A stretch of 64,000 nt of DNA, taken from Actinernus sp. WN-2022. Taxonomy: Eukaryota > Cnidaria > Anthozoa > Actiniaria > Actinernidae. The position numbers were made by a program, and so were the translations under genes. Below are positions 1 to 10,227 of the stretch, piece after piece. Where the stretch lies: positions 80,442,861 through 80,506,860 of the forward strand of contig JAOWCC010000019.1 of assembly GCA_030867875.1 (NCBI GenBank). Reading direction: 5' to 3'. How positions within the stretch are numbered: the first letter of the stretch is position 1; each line of letters begins with the position of its first letter. The notes under the pieces are model-generated. The model was not told where the DNA came from and did not search any database. It saw only the letters and a program-made list of their open reading frames with translations.

Positions 1-908
1 GAAGTTTTAATCCAGAAAAAAGGTTATCTTCTCCATCAGATCAGAAAAGAGTCCCAACTTCATCTGATTCCTCTGAAGAATGGTGAGAGAATGCGAAATT
101 CTGACAGTGGTTCTTCTTGTAGTTTAGTTGTTATTCAAAAGTCAAAATATCCCGTGTTAGTTCATGTTAATTTCGACGTTAACCTTCGTGACAACTTTTC
201 GTTGCAAATAACCAACTCAGTTAAGGCTATGAAGATCCGATAAATGTGGCTAAAGTAGGTTGAAAGTGTCGGATACAAACTTCGCCAGTGACAGTTAACT
301 TTCTCCTCCTTTTGATCGCCCACATGCGACGAACACAATCCAGACGTCGTCACGAACGCTCTGCGAACAATTATATCCGCTGGGGGTGGTGATGGAATCG
401 AATATCTAATGCGCATACCTATACACTAGACATAACTTCCAAAGGCCAGATTTATGGCGGGCTCACATTGAAGATTAGTTTGTGAAGGAACCATGCTAGC
501 GAATTGCTCGTGCTTTGGACCCCCCGCATGACTCGGACAAACACACGCGGCTGTTTACAGTATTTCAGTGACTTTGAGAGTCGTGTTAGGACATGATTCA
601 TAGGTTTTTCGATCAAAAAAAGAAGAAATACCTGAAATAAGATTCCCAGTCATATCAGTAATGGTAACTACCAAGAACTGTTGCTGGGGGATATATAAGA
701 GTTACTCTAGATGTATCCTCTCAGAGATGGAAGCATCGATTGGTAACCGCTAGCAGAGTTTCTCATCTTTTCTCAGTGCTTTTCCGTTCCAAAACTCAGT
801 GAGAAATGTCAGCGTTGGATAAATGTTTGTACAGGAGACTTCAAAAACACAGAATAATAACGAGACAAGTGCATTGAAATGCAAGGGGGAGTTTGTCTGA
901 ATTATACA
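1..908. other. Intergenic DNA, no gene recognised
   Basis: I see no exon with convincing family similarity and no strong repeat here. The short open frames look like chance. The segment ends where the left terminus of the CACTA-like element begins. Confidence 0.6.
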
Positions 909-1165
909 CACTGTAAAATGAAAAGAGCCAAAACGGCCCCAAAAGTCGAAACGGCCCCAAAATCACGAGGGCCAATTTGGCCCCAATGGGGCCATTTTAA
1001 AACTTGGCAGGCCGAAACAGCCGTAGAGGGTGCTGATTTGGTCCCTGTAAAATTCTGAAATGGTACCATCAAAAGCTGAAATTGTACCATCAAAATCCAT
1101 TTTGGTACCATCAAAAGCTGAAATGGTTTCATCAAATGCTAAAATGGTTCCATCGAAAGCCGGTT
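909..1165 (+). repeat. Left terminus with subterminal repeats
   Basis: After the 27-bp terminal sequence come repeated words such as AAAACGGCCCC and GGTACCATCAAAAGCTGAAA, the latter present several times between about 1060 and 1160. They are degenerate copies in tandem, the pattern expected of transposase-binding subterminal repeats. Confidence 0.6.
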
Positions 1166-1628
1166 TGCTTTATTCATATCAAACCAGCTCTGGTAATAAT
1201 CAAATTAGGTAATCACCTGATTTATTATAATTTATTATAATACATTTATGAAACTGTTTAGACAACTTTTTTTGTTATGGGAAAATTTGTGTACAGAAGA
1301 TTCTTCTTATACATTTACATAAATAAACTTTATTTTTCAATGCATATCTGGAATGAAACCTGCACATTCTCCCATTTAAAAGCATTTATGTGTTATATAT
1401 ATTATAGAAATGCAGGTCAAATTTGTTCACTAAAAACTGATCAATATCATACTTTGGACAAACATATTTGGAGATATTGTCACCAATACTATGAAAGATA
1501 TGCAATGGTCTAAATGATATCAATTCTGATTGCCTTGCAACTATTGTATTAGCATGACCCGACGTCCTAACTTTGTACGAGTGAGTGTGGCTTTCATAAT
1601 TTAAAGTTGTAATGGGCTAAAGGACCAA

Positions 1629-4600
1629 GAACACTTCACTATCACTTTTGGTAGTGAATTTTCGATTGATGAAGTTCAGCAGTGGCTGAAACACCACAAG
1701 TTTTGTCAAGAGACTTTGGAACGCTTAAGTAAGTCGATGAAGAATGTTTGTTGTCTTGATTTCCAACACGTTTTGCTCTCAACCGTAAACTTGAATTGTA
1801 TATTGTCGCTTTCTTCTTTTCGCAGTAACCGATAGTTTAGATGGAGAAGACTTGTTGGTTCTCAGTAAGGACCAGGAGGAACTGAGATTCTACTTTCCGA
1901 GGATGAAAGAGAGAATGCTGTTTAAAAAGCTCCTTATCGCAGGAGAAGAGGTAAACACAAGTAAATAATACGGCCTCGTGTGAAATCTCGCGCCAAATTC
2001 AGATTCTCCCGGCTCAGAAATTTGGCCAGCGGGTTAGTCAACCGAGCATGCGCCCGAAAGCGAATTTAAGCGCGCAACAGTAACGTCTTCAGATAACGTT
2101 TTACCAACGGCTTTAGTCGATGTAGTCGAGATATCTAGCTTTTGCTAACCTATATGTTCAGCTTCGAGATTTAAAACAACAAGTAACAGCTTTTTCTGGT
2201 TATGGTAAGTGCTTTTGTTCTGATTTTGTTGTTCTTTTGTTGTATATTTCAGGGTTTATCGTTGCCCAGAGAGTCGTCGATCTCGGCCGATGTTGAATCC
2301 TTCCACACCACTACCAGTACTAGCAATGCTTCATCTATAGCTAGTCTCGGTGATCCAGCAGCCTGTTCCACTCTTATTGAAGATCAAGAAGCAAACAAAG
2401 ATGTCGAAGAGATAGTTAACGTAGTAAGTTTTCTTTATATATAAATAACACACCCCTAGTTGATGATCTTTGAGTCAGACCCGGGAGTCAAGACTGAAGA
2501 GTAATACTTTTTTTGAAATACTCTCACTTCTATATATATAAATAACCACATTTGACCAACGATATTTTGCTATGGCAGAAGAGGTGATAAATCTTTCCTG
2601 CAATTATGCTTAATAAGTATATGCACTGTGAGCAGAAACAAGTGATTTATCTTAAATTATACTCCAAGTGTCACTCAATTCATTAATGAATCAACAGCTC
2701 CCCAACACTGGTCACAGTCTCAGGTTTGAACATATTTGTAAATTGTTGATAGAATACAACAGTGGTGAACACGGTGAATGTACTTTATTTATCAGAATGT
2801 TGAGAGAGACTCACCAGATGTTTCTAGTGGCAACCATAATCATGAGTCTATGGCATCAGTTAGCCTGGCAATTAAATGCCTCCCAATAATATAACTTTGC
2901 TAATACTGCAATGTTACTTTAATTATCCATGCTTGCATTTACATCAGGATTTTTTATTTCTTTGTCACAGGATACAGGAGATTGGCTCTTCAAGTTTGAG
3001 CTGCCTTCGCGAGTAAGTGATAATCATAATGTTGCTACAACAGTATCAAGTTGTTTCGCCACCATGTATACCTCGCCACCACAAAGAGTTTAGTCGCCAC
3101 CATATAAGGTTGCCTCGTTCTATAAAGTGAACTCTATATGGTGGCAAGTTTTCTTGGTGGCGAAACAACTGTAACTCACTACAACCCGTTCCCTGAGAAC
3201 ATAAAAGTGTAAAACGCTTTACAATCTTCAGCACAAAACAAACACAATATGCATGCATGCCGACTACTCAATCCACTGTGGTGCAGATATATATATATTT
3301 TTTTTTAGGCCTAGCAGTTTATTATATAATATTGCAGTTTGTTTCTGCATAATTAAACACAGATACTTAGTTACTCAATTGATTGTGGTGCAAAATTAAT
3401 TTGTTTTTTTGACCTGGTAACATAAAATATATGGTAGGCATTAGTTTTGAAAGTACCACATGATCTAAATATCAATGTTTTATTAACATTGAATTGTATT
3501 TTAGTTTTCAGTATCTGTCGAGAATGGCCTACAGGATGGTGTGCTATCCCCTAACCAAGTGAATGAACTTGTTAGAGATATCTGTGTACAGATGAACCGC
3601 TTTACAAGCAATAACCACAAGTCGTTTAGAGTTCATGTGGCCAAGATGGTAATCTCCAAGTACCCTTGTTTAGAGGATAAATCTCCAACAGGTGCTTCTA
3701 AATGGGTATGTACACACAACAACATGACTACCAAGTTGCACAATATTTTCTATCTTTGTAGCACCTCAACACGGCTACCCTTCAATGGGGAGTTCCAAAA
3801 TCGAAGATTGTAGCTGTTACCACTAATAAATTTAACCTATAATCAGTTGTGGATACTAAATATATATGCATTACCCTGGGCCGTTATATAGATGCTTGCT
3901 CCAAAATGTTTGTTTTGGTACATTTATAATATTACAGTAGTTTCAATACTTTTTGGGCGGCAAGCTATCCATTCGAAAAATCCATGCTCAACTTGTTTAC
4001 CGGTAGTGGTGTTTTGTTGTATACACCAATTTAAGTTATTTGAATTTTTATGTCAATTTTTACATGCTATCTGCTTTTGCTGATTGTTTGGGTGACTCAC
4101 CTTGAAACTCTCAGTAGAAAATATATGCTTGTTGATATTTTGTTTTGTTTCTGTGTCAATTTAGTAACATATAGTTTCACTCTAAATTCACTTTTGGTAC
4201 ATGCTATCTGCTTTCTCTGATTGTTTGGACGGCGCACCTTTAAACTCTCAATAGAAAAAAGATGTGTGTAAATATTAATTTCTTTTTTTGTTTCTGTGCG
4301 TCAATTTCATTCTAAACTCATCTTTGGTATATGCTATCTGCTTTCTCTGATTGTTTGGACGGCGCACCTTTAAACTCTCAATAGAAAAAAGATGTGTGTA
4401 AATATTAATTTCTTTTTTTGTTTCTGTGCGTCAATTTCATTCTAAACTCATCTTTGGTATATGCTATCTGCTTTCTCTGATTGTTTGGGCGGCGTGCCTT
4501 TAAACTCAATAGAAAAAAGATGTGTGTAAATATTAATTTCTTTTTTTGTTTCTGTGCGTCAATTTCATTCTAAACTCATCTTTGGTATATGCTATCTGCT

Positions 4601-7344
4601 TTCTCTGATTGTTTGGACGGCGCACCTTTAAACTCTCAATAGAAAAAAGATGTGTGTAAATATTAATTTCTTTTTTTGCTTCTGTGCGTCAATTTCATTC
4701 TAAACTCATCTTTGGTATATGCTATCTGCTTTCTCTGATTGTTTGGGCGGCGTGCCTTTAAACTCAATAGAAAAAAGATGTGTGTAAATATTAATTTCTT
4801 TTTTTGTTTCTGTGCGTCAATTTCATTCTAAACTCATCTTTGGTATATGCTATCTGCTTTCTCTGATTGTTTGGGCGGCGTGCCTTTAAACTCAATAGAA
4901 AAAAGATGTGTGTAAATATTAATTTCTTTTTTTGTTTCTGTGCGTCAATTTCATTCTAAACTCATCTTTGGTATATGCTATCTGCTTTCTCTGATTGTTT
5001 GGACGGCGCACCTTTAAACTCTCAATAGAAAAAGATGTGTGTAAATATTAATTTCTTTTTTTGTTTCTGTGCGTCAATTTCATTCTAAACTCATCTTTGG
5101 TATATGCTATCTGCTTTCTCTGATTGTTTGGGCGGCGCACCTTTAAACTCTCAATAGAAAAAAGATGTGTGTAAATATTAATTTCTTTTTTTGTTTCTGT
5201 GCGTCAATTTCATTCTAAACTCATCTTTGGTACATGCTATCTGCTTTCTCTGATTGTTTGGACGGCGCACCTTTAAACTCTCAATAGAAAAAAGATGTGT
5301 GTAAATATTAATTTCTTTTTTTGTTTCTGTGCGTCAATTTCATTCTAAACTCATCTTTGGTATATGCTATCTGCTTTCTCTGATTGTTTGGGCGGCGCAC
5401 CTTTAAACTCTCAATAGAAAAAAGATGTGTGTAAATATTAATTTCTTTTTTTGTTTCTGTGCGTCAATTTCATTCTAAACTCATCTTTGGTATATTAATG
5501 AGCAGTGTGCAAAAAATAAACACAGACTAACAAAACAATAATTCACTGTGATAATATTATTCTGATACAATTTTGACCAGAACGGGCCTCCATAATGTTC
5601 ACACTCTGACTGTGACCTAGCTATAAATGATGTAAAGGCAAGGTTATATGACCTCTGTTGTACCCCACCACTTCGACACCAATAAATTTCGGCCTAATCC
5701 TACACTAACCCACAACTTAAAACAATACGATGCCAAATGGGTAAAACACAGTAAAAACCACAGAGCTCATGTCATGATGTAGCCTTGCCTTTACATCATT
5801 TATAGCTACGTCACAGTCAGAGTGTGAACATGGCTATAGAGCTCTAGCTGAACGCTTACTTTGTAAGTAATTAGTTTCCAAGTACAAAGTTTAGACTATC
5901 ATATTATTCAAAGTGGGTGGAGTTAATAAGCATCACCATCATAGATCTAGACAAACATTTTATAGTTCATTTCCTGTAAAGATGAACATTCAAAGAGGCA
6001 CTTTTTACTTTAGTTGAAGAGTTATAATTTAAGCACCCTGATTTCTAAATTAAGCATTTCTGTAACATTTTGATGGCTGAGAGAGTAATATGTCAAATGT
6101 GCAGTGTTGATAGTGAGCATCTGCAATTGAATATTTATACAGTAGAACCCTGATAACTCGAACTCTGAAAGGAGATGAAAATGAGTTCGAGTTAGCGGGG
6201 AGTACAAGTAAGCGGGGTATTAATGTACAGTAAATGTAATAGAATTGACCTATATCATTATGACGTCAAATCAAAACAATCTATTGTTTAAACGCTAAGG
6301 ATCACGGTCGTGGGAGGGGGACAAAACGGCAACAACACAAAGGAAATAGCTATCAAATGCATTTTGTAGAACGTAGAATGGCGGTAACAGCCACCAAATA
6401 TGGTAAATATTGTGGGATAAACATTGATACGGCTGATATCTGGAAACCAGACAATTCGAAGTTAATTTTTTCTCAGCAGAGCAGATTTAGTTCAAAATTC
6501 TATTGTTCAAGTCGATTCTGTCCCCCTCATAAACAAGCCGTGACGTCATAATGATATAGGGTAATTCAAATCCAACAGTAATATAGGACTTGGTTCGAGT
6601 TAGCGGGGTATTTCAAGTTATCTGAGTTCAAGTTATAGGGGTTCTACTGTAGTAATACATGTACAAAACAATAATTGTACGGTTTGCATGTGTACAGTCG
6701 ATCAAACTGTATTACATGAACATTCAATTGCAGATTCTCACTATCAACACTGCACATTTGAGATATTACTCTCTCAAAACCATATCAAAATGTTACAGAA
6801 ATGCTTAATTTAGAAATCAGGGTGCTTAAATTATAACTCTTCAACTAAAGTAAAACGTGCCTCTTTGAATGTTCATCTTTACAGGAAAAGAATAATATAT
6901 TAGTCTTAACTTTTATAGTTTCGATATATTGGTTTATTGCCAAATCAAAGTTTAAAAGCTTTTGTTTACTGTTTGAGTAATTCATTATGCCCTGCCCTAA
7001 TTTATTGGTGTTTTATTTATTATATGTTTTTGTTATTATTTCAGAGAGATAGTGATGTGGACAAAGAAGTGAAGAAGTTCACTCAGCCACAAATTGTCGT
7101 CGTTGGGGGTTCAACATATGACAGTGACCTTTTCCACATTGTTGTGGAAGAGACCATCATGTGTACAATCCAGGAGGAGAAGATGGTGGACTGTATTATT
7201 GGTCTGTTAGCCTGCTTCTATACATTTAACATAGTTTACAATGAAAGTAAAGCGATCCTTGCCTTTCTCGAACAGAGCCTCTTGGGCGTTAGTAGAGCAC
7301 AGACAAGAGCGTCTGTGACAGCATTTTTCAATGCTTTGGCGTAG
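1629..7344 (+). CDS. SAMD3-like SAM-domain protein, multi-exon, middle apparently missing
   Basis: Role unknown; the family is called sterile alpha motif domain-containing protein 3-like and occurs in many copies in cnidarians and fishes. Exons supported by splice sites: about 1629-1728, 1826-1950, 2253-2423, 2971-3012, 3505-3705, 7045-7344. The first two encode a SAM-like domain (FSIDEVQQWLKHH; TDSLDGEDLLVL) split by a phase-1 intron. The third is Ser/Thr-rich. The fourth (DTGDWLFKFELPSR) and fifth (NELVRDICVQMNRF) resemble the family core. The last carries the conserved C-terminal block (QIVVVGGS, FHIVVEETIMC) and stops at 7344; AATAAA follows near 7440. Exons from 2253 onward agree in phase. 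No in-frame ATG is seen for the first exon. Visible length is about 315 residues, shorter than I expect for the family. The 3706-7044 intron is filled with repeats where middle exons would be expected, so the gene may be internally deleted. Confidence 0.7.
3050..3169. repeat. Short foldback (MITE-like)
   Basis: GTTGTTTCGCCACCA at the left end is matched by its reverse complement at the right end, 120 bp apart, inside an intron of the SAMD3-like gene. CGCCACCA also recurs internally. Non-coding. Confidence 0.6.
4193..5497 (+). repeat. Tandem array of 128-130 bp units, about 10 copies
   Basis: The word TATCTGCTTTC recurs at 4205, 4335, 4465, 4593, 4723 and onward with spacing 128-130 bp. Copies are nearly identical and differ by a 2-bp deletion (CTCTCAATAG versus CTCAATAG) and by GGACGGCGCACC versus GGGCGGCGTGCC. 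The two variants are interspersed. A more diverged unit lies just upstream at about 4070-4190. The array sits in the large intron of the SAMD3-like gene. Confidence 0.9.
5598..5829. repeat. Foldback with about 46-bp arms
   Basis: GTTCACACTCTGACTGTGAC near 5598 is matched in reverse complement by the segment ending near 5829. The arms continue through a shared TATAAATGATGTAAAGGCAAGG. The spacer between them is about 140 bp. Non-coding, in the same intron. Confidence 0.75.
6140..6649. mobile_element. Pogo/Tigger-like MITE
   Basis: Terminal sequence CAGTAGAACCCTGATAAC at the left and its inverted counterpart at the right, flanked on both sides by TA. CAGTAGAACC ends with a TA duplication are typical of pogo/Tigger-type Tc1/mariner elements. 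Subterminal GAGTTAGCGGGG words occur near both ends. No ORF. It contains a third element at 6244-6566. Confidence 0.75.
6244..6566. mobile_element. Small MITE, copy 1 (TIR CCTATATCATTATGACGTCA)
   Basis: Inverted ends match over 20 bp: CCTATATCATTATGACGTCA at 6249-6268 and its reverse complement at 6541-6560. A second copy, alignable over nearly its whole length with only scattered differences, lies at 9092-9424. The enclosed 64-codon frame is shared by both copies but is too short and featureless to call a gene. Confidence 0.8.
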
Positions 7345-7499
7345 GGGTCTTCCTTGCCGAACGAGTGCATTTGAGTCAATTTCACGCTGGAAACTAATCC
7401 AAACTTTTCTTTTGTTGTACATATTTTGTATTTAGAATGTAATAAAATTGTATATACTTTTAGAAATGTGTGCTTTTTTGTGTACTACTAAAATTATTG

Positions 7500-7849
7500 T
7501 AAGCTCTGAAGTGGCCCTCCTGTAGGAGCCAAATCGGCTATTTTGAGGGGCCGTTTACGATGGAGCCGTTTTTATTTGATAGCCAATTCGGCCCCTCCAA
7601 AATTTAAAACGGCCCCATTAAAATTCAAAACGACCTCATGAAAACCCAAAACGGCCTAATTCTGCTCCAATTTAGCCCTTCAAGTGGTTCCAATTCAGCC
7701 ACAAAATTGGGGTCATTTCAGCCCAAAAAGTGGTACCAAAACAGTACCCAGTAAATGGGGCCAAAACGGCCCTCTCAATGGGTGCCATCCTGTACTCGCC
7801 GAAACGGCCCCATTTTTGGGTTCGTTTTGGCTCTTTTCATTTTACAGTG
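7500..7849 (-). repeat. Right terminus with subterminal repeats
   Basis: GC-rich degenerate repeats (AAAACGGCCCCATT, GGCCCCTCC and relatives) end with the inverted CACTG terminus at 7849. They mirror the organisation at 909-1165 and start about 160 bp after the SAMD3-like stop codon. Confidence 0.6.
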
Positions 7850-8560
7850 CACTACCCGCCAGTAAACATAGCGAGAAGGAATTACAGTTCAACCATAGTT
7901 TACTTGAATTTATGGATTTGAAGTAAAGTTTTGAAGCGAACTGACTCATGTTCGTCATCTACAATGGTTTGATTTATTTTACGAACACAAATGAAGTTTT
8001 AAAATTATTTTCGAAATGTCGCACGGAATGGGTATCTTTCAGGTAATTTGAAAACTCGACAAATGCAAAACATAATATAATAGCTTGAAAGAGCACACCA
8101 ACATATAAAGCAAGACTGCTTAATTTTAGGGTAATTTGTTTTTTCTTACAAAGCTATAAATTTGCAAACAAAAATATCATTTGTACAGAGAAATATTACA
8201 GAGAAAATATAATTCCGGGCACATTTGTCTGTGAAGCTTTGTCGAACCATAAATGATTAGCTCGTACTTTTGTTAGTCTATTCAAAATCTTGCACAGTTG
8301 GTATCTATTTTCCACCCATTACATTAGCTTTGGTCTCCGATGAATTTAATTTTAAAGAATTTCAAATATTAAGTTACTTGCTGGCTACAATATATAGTCA
8401 ATATTCGCATTCGCCGATGAATCTCTTACGGAAAACCTGACTTTTCAAAGTTTAGGTGAAGTCTTACAACGATATTCAATGGGAAAAGATAAGTTTGGGA
8501 TTCAGTTAGAGCTTGACTATATATATTAAACGTGGTTTACGGCAACGAATAGGCCAGTCC
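7850..8560. other. No gene recognised
   Basis: AT-rich sequence. I find no exon-like segment, tandem array or strong inverted repeat. Confidence 0.5.
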
Positions 8561-8569
8561 AAGATAATT

Positions 8570-8890
8570 TCCACTGACCACTCTAGGAGTTGTAGGAGCC
8601 GGGGAAACATGGCGCGAAATACAATGTTTGTATGGGAATCCGATGCCACGATTGCACGCTTCCCAGTACAACTACATCCCTCACATTTTGATCAGTTAAT
8701 CTCTTACCTGGTATCTTAAGTTTGCAGACAGTGAATATTTCCGAAATTCGATTTGACGGAAATTATTTGGCATCGGATTCCCATACAAACACTGTATTTC
8801 ACGCCATCTTTGCACCCCCACTCCCCAGACTCGAAACTCGCTTGATAAGATCGCCGTTTGTCGCTTTGTTTCAATCCTCTGTATTTTAGC
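8570..8890. repeat. Dispersed repeat, related in inverse orientation to 41390-41640
   Basis: The segment around GCATCGGATTCCCATAC with flanking CACGCTTCCCAGTACAACTA is the reverse complement of a segment near 41405-41580. Within this copy the part near 8608-8648 (ATACAATGTTTGTATGGGA) is inverted again near 8766-8806, making a foldback. Confidence 0.7.
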
Positions 8891-9087
8891 CAACGTTTAA
8901 GCTGTTCGACAGTACAATCATCAGGTTTTCTTTCGAAATATATTGCAGGAAAGCCGTCATTTCTGGTAGAATAGTCAGACGACGAACTGAAGTGCTGGTC
9001 AATTCTTGTAAGTTCTAACGTGAAAAGTGGTAAATTTGTCTGAGTCTTGGCGGGGGGTCTACATTTTGTGACGTCATCTGTGCGCAA
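8842..9087 (-). pseudogene. SAP-like domain fragment (KPDDCTVEQLKRWLK family)
   Basis: An open frame reading leftward from 9087 contains FPAIYFERKPDDCTVEQLKR followed by WLKYRGLKQSDKRR at about residues 47-82. This matches the N-terminal SAP-like helix-extension-helix segment I know from a large family of uncharacterised cnidarian proteins, some with SWIM or YqaJ-type domains. SAP motifs bind AT-rich DNA. Similarity stops abruptly after DKRR, where the frame runs into the dispersed repeat at 8570-8890, so the remainder of the gene is lost or lies outside. No downstream exon was recognised. Recognition is from memory. Confidence 0.6.
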
Positions 9088-9091
9088 CGCT

Positions 9092-9424
9092 ATTGACCTA
9101 TATCACTATGACGTCATATCAAAACAATCTATTGTTTAAACGCTAAGGATCACGGTCGTGGGAGGGGGACAAAACAGGGACAAAACAGCAACAACACAAA
9201 GGAAATCGCTATCAAATGCATTTTGAAGAACGTAGAATAGCGCTAACAGCCACCAAATACGGTAAATATTGTGGGATAAACATTGATACAGCCGATATCT
9301 GGAAACCAGACAATTCGAAGTTAAATTTTCCTCAGCAGAGCAGATTTAGTTCAAAATTCTATTGTTCAAGTCGATTCTGTCCCCCTCATAAACAAGCCGT
9401 GACGTCATAATGATATAGGGTAAT
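9092..9424. mobile_element. Small MITE, copy 2
   Basis: Same element as 6244-6566, in the same orientation, bounded by GACCTATATCACTATGACGT and GACGTCATAATGATATAGGG. It has a short extra internal stretch (ACAGGGACAAAACAG). It abuts the 5' side of the SAP-like fragment. Confidence 0.8.
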
Positions 9425-9845
9425 TACCACTGTGGGAATGTGAAATGAGCAATGCTAAGACTTCGAGGCGCTACAGTTCTTTTAAACTACTTTTTAATCT
9501 TATGATTCTTGTAAAGGAACTGTTATAGACCTAAAACTACACCAACAACGTAATACATTCGATCTGCGCTGTCTGAACAGATCTAATGCACAATTAAAAC
9601 GTGAGCGAAATACAATCTCAGCTTAAGTGTATCCAAACACATTTGGATATAAAAGGTATCGAATTATAATCTCAGGTTAGATTTCGTCAGGCGAGCTCAG
9701 ATAAGAAAGGTTAAATCTCTCAGACATGGCGAGACGAGGAGGTATGCATTTCGCTGAGTCACTACCGTCTGTCAATGGGTAAAATGGTCAGGTCTTATTA
9801 TTAAAAGTCGAACTACACAGCTAAGGCATGTTTACGACAGAATAG

Positions 9846-10227
9846 CTGCGGTTACAGTCGTTTACCCAGTAAAACTGGCCCCAATAAAATCCATCTGGGG
9901 TTTGAATTTACCTGGGTAAAGCGGTTACACGAAGACAGTTGAATATCACGCACCAGTAACTTTGTGGCTTTGTTGATCAAAACATCACGCCTCTCGAGAG
10001 CTGTCAGATCCTCGAAATTTCATTGGCTGAACTATCTGGGGTGGGCAGCGAACCCTAAGACTTATCTGGGGTTCTATCAAGGGAAAGTTTCATTGTTCTT
10101 ACTTTCGTAACAATGGAAATATACCTAGGTACGTTTTCTCCTGGGGAAATCGGTTAGACACGAAAACACGAATTTACCCAGGTAAATTTCCAATATACCT
10201 AGTAAAACTGGTCTACTGTAACCGCAG
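9846..10227. repeat. MITE-like element with CTGCGGTTACAGT ends
   Basis: CTGCGGTTACAGT at the left is matched inverted at the right (CTGTAACCGCAG). Subterminal words (CAGTAAAACTGG, TTTACCTGGGTAAA) also recur inverted between the halves. No ORF. Confidence 0.6.

Larger units (their letters stand above)
5971..6886. repeat. Foldback element with about 165-bp arms, interrupted by younger MITEs
   Basis: The left arm (5971-6133, starting TTCCTGTAAAGATGAAC) and the right arm (6722-6886) are inverted copies with few mismatches. The pogo-like MITE at 6140-6649 lies between them, so this foldback is older. It is in the large intron of the SAMD3-like gene. Confidence 0.8.
909..7849. mobile_element. Candidate CACTA-like (EnSpm/CMC) element enclosing a SAMD3-like gene
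   Basis: Seen: the left end reads CACTGTAAAATGAAAAGAG and continues GCCAAAACG. The exact reverse complement ends at 7849. The match is about 27 bp and starts with CACTG. Inside each terminus are degenerate direct repeats built on a GGGGCCGTTTTGG-like core (to about 1165 on the left, from about 7500 on the right). Both flanks carry the dinucleotide CA, compatible with a 2-bp target duplication. Known: CACTA elements begin CACTR, carry subterminal repeats and make 2-3 bp duplications. Inferred: the 6.94 kb between them is one element that contains the SAMD3-like gene. Alternatively, two separate non-autonomous copies may flank the gene. No transposase of CACTA type is recognisable inside. Confidence 0.55.

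Noticed and set aside
2162..2204. Candidate 43-bp exon of the SAMD3-like gene (LRDLKQQVTAFSGY) with good AG and GT signals
   Set aside because: Including it shifts the frame of the next exon into an early stop, while skipping it keeps phase 0 throughout. It could still be an alternative exon.
8716..8841. Downstream half of the 123-codon minus-strand frame as part of the SAP-like protein
   Set aside because: This part coincides with the dispersed repeat also found at 41.4 kb, so the frame is fortuitous beyond the SAP-like segment.
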